Below are positions 21,531 to 25,133 of a DNA stretch of 25,133 bases, in pieces. The translations under genes and the position numbers were made by a program. Numbering within the stretch: the stretch's first letter is position 1; each line of letters starts with the position of its first letter. The DNA comes from Mycoemilia scoparia. Its lineage: Eukaryota; Kickxellomycota; Kickxellomycetes; Kickxellales; Kickxellaceae. The stretch covers positions 1-25,133 of the forward strand of contig JANBPU010000233.1 of NCBI GenBank assembly GCA_027575805.1, given 5' to 3'. The notes beneath the pieces are model-generated. The model searched no databases, had not been told where the DNA came from, and worked only from the letters and a program-made list of their open reading frames with translations.

Positions 21531-22887
21531 ATGCCAAGACAAGCGGGAATATCTGCCCTTTATACACAAGGTGAAGCCAAGGTACCTTCTATTCTATACG
21601 TGTTGCTTGTACAGCACTCGTTTCACTATATCTGTGTCCACACACACATATGCATATATCTTTTTCCCTAGCGTCTATTCAAACTAACAATGATGAATAC
21701 ATAATATATAATGAAAATATAGAGAGCTATGGAAAGAAAGGCCGCAGAATTAGCCGAAACCCAGCGAAAAAATGCAAGTCTAGTGCTCGAATTATCATAC
21801 ACATTTACATCTATACACCTGTATAGTCATCCAACCAACAAAATTAACAAAATTCATAAATATTAGCTCCAAGACCAGCTAGAAATATTCAAAAGCAATT
21901 TACACCAATTTGCTCGTAAATATGCCAAAGAGATTCGTACCGATCCACGTTTCCGTATGCAGTTTCAGAGAATGTGTCAAATCGCCGGTGTGGATCCACT
22001 AGTCTGTAAGTCATCCTCGCTTTCACTCTCACTTACAGATCTCATCAAAGTTATTCCGAATAATAGCTAAATAACTTATTGTGCGTTGTTGTATGTAGCG
22101 AGTAAAGGATTTTGGGCAGAGTTATTAGGAGTAGGCGATTTTTATTGTGAGCTAGGAATCCAGATTGTGGACATTTGTATGAGCACAAGGGCAATCAATG
22201 GTGGATTAATCGAATTAAAAGAACTTAAACAGCGGATTGATCGAAGACGAGGGAACACCGCTACTCTCAACAGTCATGGTTATAAACATAGGCGTAGTAA
22301 CAGCCTTGCTGTTGTTGCTGTTGGAAATGGATTAGATAAGGATAAAGACAAGGGCAAGCATTCGAATGAAATTATTGAGGATGATATTAAAAGAGCAATT
22401 AAGCAACTTCAGCCGTTGGGTGGCGGGTACCAGGTCATTACCTTGGGATCAAGAAAAATGGTTCAGTCAGCTCCAAGAGAAATGAATAAAGATCAAACCA
22501 ATCTTTTGGTTTTGGCCCAAGTAAGATATGTTATTGCTTTTATTAACTGCTGCCATGAATAGACATTAAATCCGCATTCTTTTTGTTTTGCTAACTAAAT
22601 GCCATGCTTTTTATGATAGGATAATGGGTATTTTACAGTCAGACTGGTTGAAGAAAAATATCGGTGGAATCATGATAGAATCCAAAACTCATTAGTAAGA
22701 ACACTGTTACTAGTAAAATTCTTTATCAACATACTCGATTAAAAATGACTAGTAATAACCCAAATTCTTTAACCCTCCTTAAATTCAAATCTAAATATAG
22801 GATGCTATGTTGCGTGATGGTCTGGTTTGGCTTGACGATCAAATCCGTCCAAATCAATACTGGGTTCCTGCCTATTTTTTCTCATAA
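21531..22887 (+). CDS. SNF8: ESCRT-II subunit Snf8/Vps22 (EAP30), six exons
   Basis: ESCRT-II acts on endosomes in sorting ubiquitinated membrane proteins into multivesicular bodies. Exons are 21531-21581, 21723-21773, 21867-22005, 22099-22520, 22620-22694 and 22801-22887, giving 274 residues (human 258). Intron 2 (21774-21866) uses a GC donor, GCAAGT. With it, LAETQRKNLQDQLEIFKSNL aligns without gaps to the human family sequence, while a GTGCTC donor 9 nt later would insert three residues. The other introns (141, 93, 99 and 106 nt) are GT-AG. Landmarks are RTDPRFRMQFQRMCQIAGVD, SKGFWAELLGVGDFYCELGI, then the winged-helix regions, ending DGLVWLDDQIRPNQYWVPAY. A Lys/Asp/Asn-rich insertion of about 25 residues (around NGLDKDKDKGKHSN) interrupts the middle. 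AATAAA strings follow at about 23008-23020. Confidence 0.93.
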
Positions 22888-23062
22888 TACATACACACAC
22901 ACACACTCTCTCTCTCTCACATATTAGATGCATACTCCAAATACACACAATCAACTGTATTAATAATATCTCTATTTCTATTCATATACGTATCTATGTT
23001 TCTCACAAATAAATAAATAAAAACCTATTCCCTATCCAAACCAAAACAATAATTAACAAAAG

Positions 23063-23575
23063 TTAGATATCGTTCTTGGCTTCAAGCTTTTCTTTTTCTT
23101 TAAACAAGCATTTTGTAAATTTCCGCTTATATTCTTCACACGCGGTAAGTTGATCCCTCCACGTCTTTGGGCTATTCTGGCACTTCAACATTTCGTATTC
23201 CTCTTCAGCACAATTTTCTAAGGCCATCTCGTCGATTTCTTTTTGCGAATATTTGGCAATCCTTTTCCCTCCCGTTATAGCTCCTGCAGTAGTGGATGTT
23301 GACTCCAGGATTGATTCCAAGCTATTATCATTGCTATTTCCCCCATCTATTTGGCCACCGGCTTGACGCCTAGCTTCTTTTTCCCGCATCTCGGCTTTTA
23401 TTTTCTCTACATATTCTCTCGCCGTCATTTTTGGTTTTTCTTTAGCCTCAGTAGTAGTGGCGGAGTCTAGAGAATTATCAGATATTAATTCTGATGACGA
23501 TGACAATGTGGCATCTTTATCGTTATCAGAACTGTTGTTGTTGTTGCTCTTCCAGAACCAGCTTGTTATTCCCAT
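23063..23575 (-). CDS. Twin-CX9C (CHCH-type) small protein
   Basis: This single exon encodes 170 residues. Near the C-terminus are two CX9C motifs, CAEEEYEMLKC and CEEYKRKFTKC, separated by a 14-residue linker QNSPKTWRDQLTA plus flanks, the layout of CHCH-fold proteins that are oxidised by Mia40 in the mitochondrial intermembrane space. The N-terminus MGITSWFWKS precedes a Ser/Asn/Asp-rich linker and a charged helix (REYVEKIKAEMREKEARRQA). The MG start and WFW motif recall uncharacterised fungal CHCH proteins of the DUF3128 type, but that assignment is tentative. The ATG at 23575 is chosen because the longer frame to 23599 begins with GTG. It is convergent with SNF8, 175 nt apart. Confidence 0.8.
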   Translation of the reverse strand: MGITSWFWKSNNNNSSDNDKDATLSSSSELISDNSLDSATTTEAKEKPKMTAREYVEKIKAEMREKEARRQAGGQIDGGNSNDNSLESILESTSTTAGAITGGKRIAKYSQKEIDEMALENCAEEEYEMLKCQNSPKTWRDQLTACEEYKRKFTKCLFKEKEKLEAKNDI

Positions 23576-23786
23576 TTTTTCTTTATGTGCTATTATCACT
23601 GCCGAGATCTTTAAAATAGCTTAAGGTAAGTCGTTAGTGTGATAATAGTCAATCACGAAGTTGGATCAATAAACATTTATTAATGAAACTGTTATGGGCT
23701 TAATCGCGATATTAGCTGATTCCTAATAAAAATATTAATTTGAAAAAACCAAGAATATGTCTAGTCCAAACCAAGGGGCTACAGTT

Positions 23787-24090
23787 TGGTGATATTTCAC
23801 TGCTATTCAAGCGTATGATAGGCAGAAGCGGATCCCCCACATTGTGGCTTAATCACACGTTATTTTGTATGCAATTTCTGGGGGGGGGGCACTTTTGCCC
23901 AAGACCGTGTGGAATTCGACAATTTGATGAATTTAAATAGGAGCATATGGTCAGAGTTCACAAGGCCTCAGGCAAAGTGTGTCCCCAGGAGTAGTTGCAT
24001 AGCAAATGGCTGATGATTGAGCCATAATCTGATGAGGGCCCACCATTTCTGCCTACAGTACGCTTGATCCCAAGCGAAATCTTGCCATAT
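23787..24090. repeat. Fold-back element: inverted pair of the second repeat family
   Basis: The left arm (23787-23931) and the complement of the right arm (23947-24090) align over most of their length. Both carry TCAAGCGTA, TAGGCAGAA, a TATGCAA string and CTGGGG followed by a CACTTTGCC-like stretch. Some 15 nt of AT-rich sequence separates the arms. The arms are also related to the intronic copies at 12283 and 13178. The arms are clearly diverged, so the element is old or was assembled from two separate insertions. A run of 10 G (23880-23889) interrupts the left arm. A transcript would fold into a long imperfect hairpin. Confidence 0.6.
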
Positions 24091-24290
24091 AGACCAGATT
24101 TTTCATAAATATGAATCCATGTAAGGTGGATGCTAGTTTTACCTTTGATGATAAAAAAGACATGGCTATGTGTACTCCAAAAAAAATAAATGGCATAATA
24201 TTATAATTATCCATATGATTGGGTTGGAATTTTATACAACAACATATATGAATTTCAATTTAGAATAATGCAATACAGTCTGAGCAAAAT

Positions 24291-24317
24291 AAAAATGATA
24301 AAAATGATAAAAATGAT
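24291..24317 (+). repeat. Three tandem copies of AAAAATGAT
   Basis: Three exact 9-bp units are followed by an A run, about 30 nt beyond the stop codon of the right-edge gene and therefore probably in its 3' UTR. It is a minisatellite-type repeat with no known role. Confidence 0.8.
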
Positions 24318-24346
24318 AAAAAAATACTTATGAGTTAGCCAAACGA

Positions 24347-25133
24347 TCAACGCTTGATCTTTTTCTTTTTCTTGGGCTTGAGTTTATGACTACTGGGACC
24401 ACCACTATGACCACCAACAGTGTTGGATCTGGATTGATTTTCTTTATCGTTGGCTTCCTGGTCTTGTTCTGACAATTCCATATTCTCCATATTTCCATCC
24501 GAAGCAACAGTAGCAGCAGCAGTCTCATTTTGGAATGATTTCCTTTTTCTGGTAGAAGACTGGCTGGACTCATTCGCAGAAAAATCCATTTCATCGATAA
24601 TATCTTTTTGTTGCTTTGATAGTGGCGATTTGATGAACTCCAATTTTTTGAATGGTCCAGGGCTGTTGAGCTTAAGCGGGGCATTGCTATCATTGTCATT
24701 TCCTTCTTCTATAGTTAGTCATTCACACAAGTTTATTTGCAAATAGCAGAGAAGTGCACATCCAAGGCATGTCGCAAACCATAAAATGTTCAAATAATAT
24801 ACTACCATACCTTGACTATCCTTTTCATAATGTTCAGTGAATCTTGCTGCCCTCACTAGCTCTATCATAAATGAATGAACAGTGTATAGTTTAGAACGTC
24901 TGGTATTTGAATAGTGTTACTGGATCAGCAATGATAAATACACAATACCTTTGTTGGTTTTGAAGCAGTTACGGTCCTTGACAGTGCTTTCATGGGCTGC
25001 AAGAAAATATCACAATTGGCATTAGAATTGGTTTAGGATCTCAAATGCCGACATAGATAATGGATATTTGGTATGTACTTACTACTTGTCAGCTTTGGTG
25101 TCATTTTGAGGCTCTCCAGGTTATCAATTTGGA
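24347..25133 (-). CDS. Unrecognised basic-tailed protein, C-terminal part (runs off the window)
   Basis: Four exons are read: 25133-25083 (open at the window edge), 24996-24949, 24861-24811 and 24708-24347. All three junctions are phase 1, with introns of 86, 87 and 102 nt; donors are GTAAGT, GTATTG and GTATGG, and acceptors CAG, TAG and TAG. The visible protein is about 169 residues. It begins QIDNLESLKMTPKLTS, continues HESTVKDRNCFKTNKELVRA, then LNSPGPFKKLEFIKSPLSKQ, then a Ser/Asn/Glu-rich part, and ends in a Lys-rich tail KPKKKKKIKR that would serve as a nuclear or nucleolar signal. SP and SPL motifs suggest phosphorylation. No family is recognised, and the 5' part lies beyond the window. 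Confidence 0.6.

Larger units (their letters stand above)
23576..24346. other. Spacer with fold-back repeat
   Basis: This is the upstream region of the twin-CX9C gene and the 3' flank of the right-edge gene. It holds the fold-back repeat (23787-24090) and a 9-bp tandem repeat (24291-24317). No gene is seen; the open frame at 23740-23940 lies across the repeat arm and is not credible. Confidence 0.55.

Noticed and set aside
23787..24090. tRNA-derived SINE or tRNA gene reading of the second repeat family
   Set aside because: Box A-like (TGGTCAGAGT) and box B-like (GATTCGATTCC in one copy) strings occur, but their spacing is about 100 nt and no cloverleaf forms.

Overview
This is a nuclear fragment of a eukaryote, most likely an early-diverging (zygomycete-grade, Mucoromycota or Zoopagomycota-like) fungus. 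Genes are split by short GT-AG introns, mostly 84-115 nt, with GTAAGT-type donors. Intergenic DNA is AT-rich and microsatellite-laden. The gene set combines complex I (NDUFB8), ESCRT-II, Spt5, a large fungal-type PPR protein, a FAR1/WRKY-GCM1-type factor and a GATA factor. The lineage is inference; nothing in the window identifies a species.

Layout, left to right. 1-1043: gene-poor and repeat-bearing, with two copies of a small TA-flanked inverted-repeat element. 1044-1675 (-): FAP7/AK6, two exons, head-to-head with 2066-5242 (+), a 1058-residue mitochondrial PPR-type protein. 5777-8437 (-): an 886-residue polyglutamine-rich protein with a FAR1/WRKY-GCM1-like zinc domain and an AT-hook, convergent with the PPR gene; a strong hairpin lies between them. 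8438-11665: a 3.2-kb gene-free stretch upstream of it. 11666-14438 (-): a six-exon GATA zinc-finger gene with an AT-hook (670 residues). 15015-15234: two abutting copies of the TA-flanked element, directly followed by a decayed gene of unknown family (15236 to about 16398, +). 16584-19519 (-): SPT5, two exons. 19854-19969: a fifth copy of the element. 20175-21130 (-): NDUFB8, four exons, head-to-head with 21531-22887 (+), SNF8/VPS22, six exons including one apparent GC-AG intron. 23063-23575 (-): a twin-CX9C protein. 23787-24090: a fold-back built from two copies of a second repeat family. 24347 to the right edge (-): the C-terminal part of an unrecognised basic nuclear-type protein.

Functionally the genes are ordinary housekeeping and regulatory genes (ribosome biogenesis, mitochondrial RNA handling, transcription elongation, respiration, endosomal sorting, two transcription factors) and do not form one pathway. 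The unusual content is in the mobile and repeat DNA. (1) A family of five roughly 90-125 bp TA-flanked MITE-like elements, two of them abutting a decaying gene and supplying an in-frame ATG. (2) A separate ~120-145 bp repeat family found twice inside introns of the GATA gene, where it accounts for their abnormal length, and twice as an inverted pair 10 kb away. No dedicated new multi-gene system was found.
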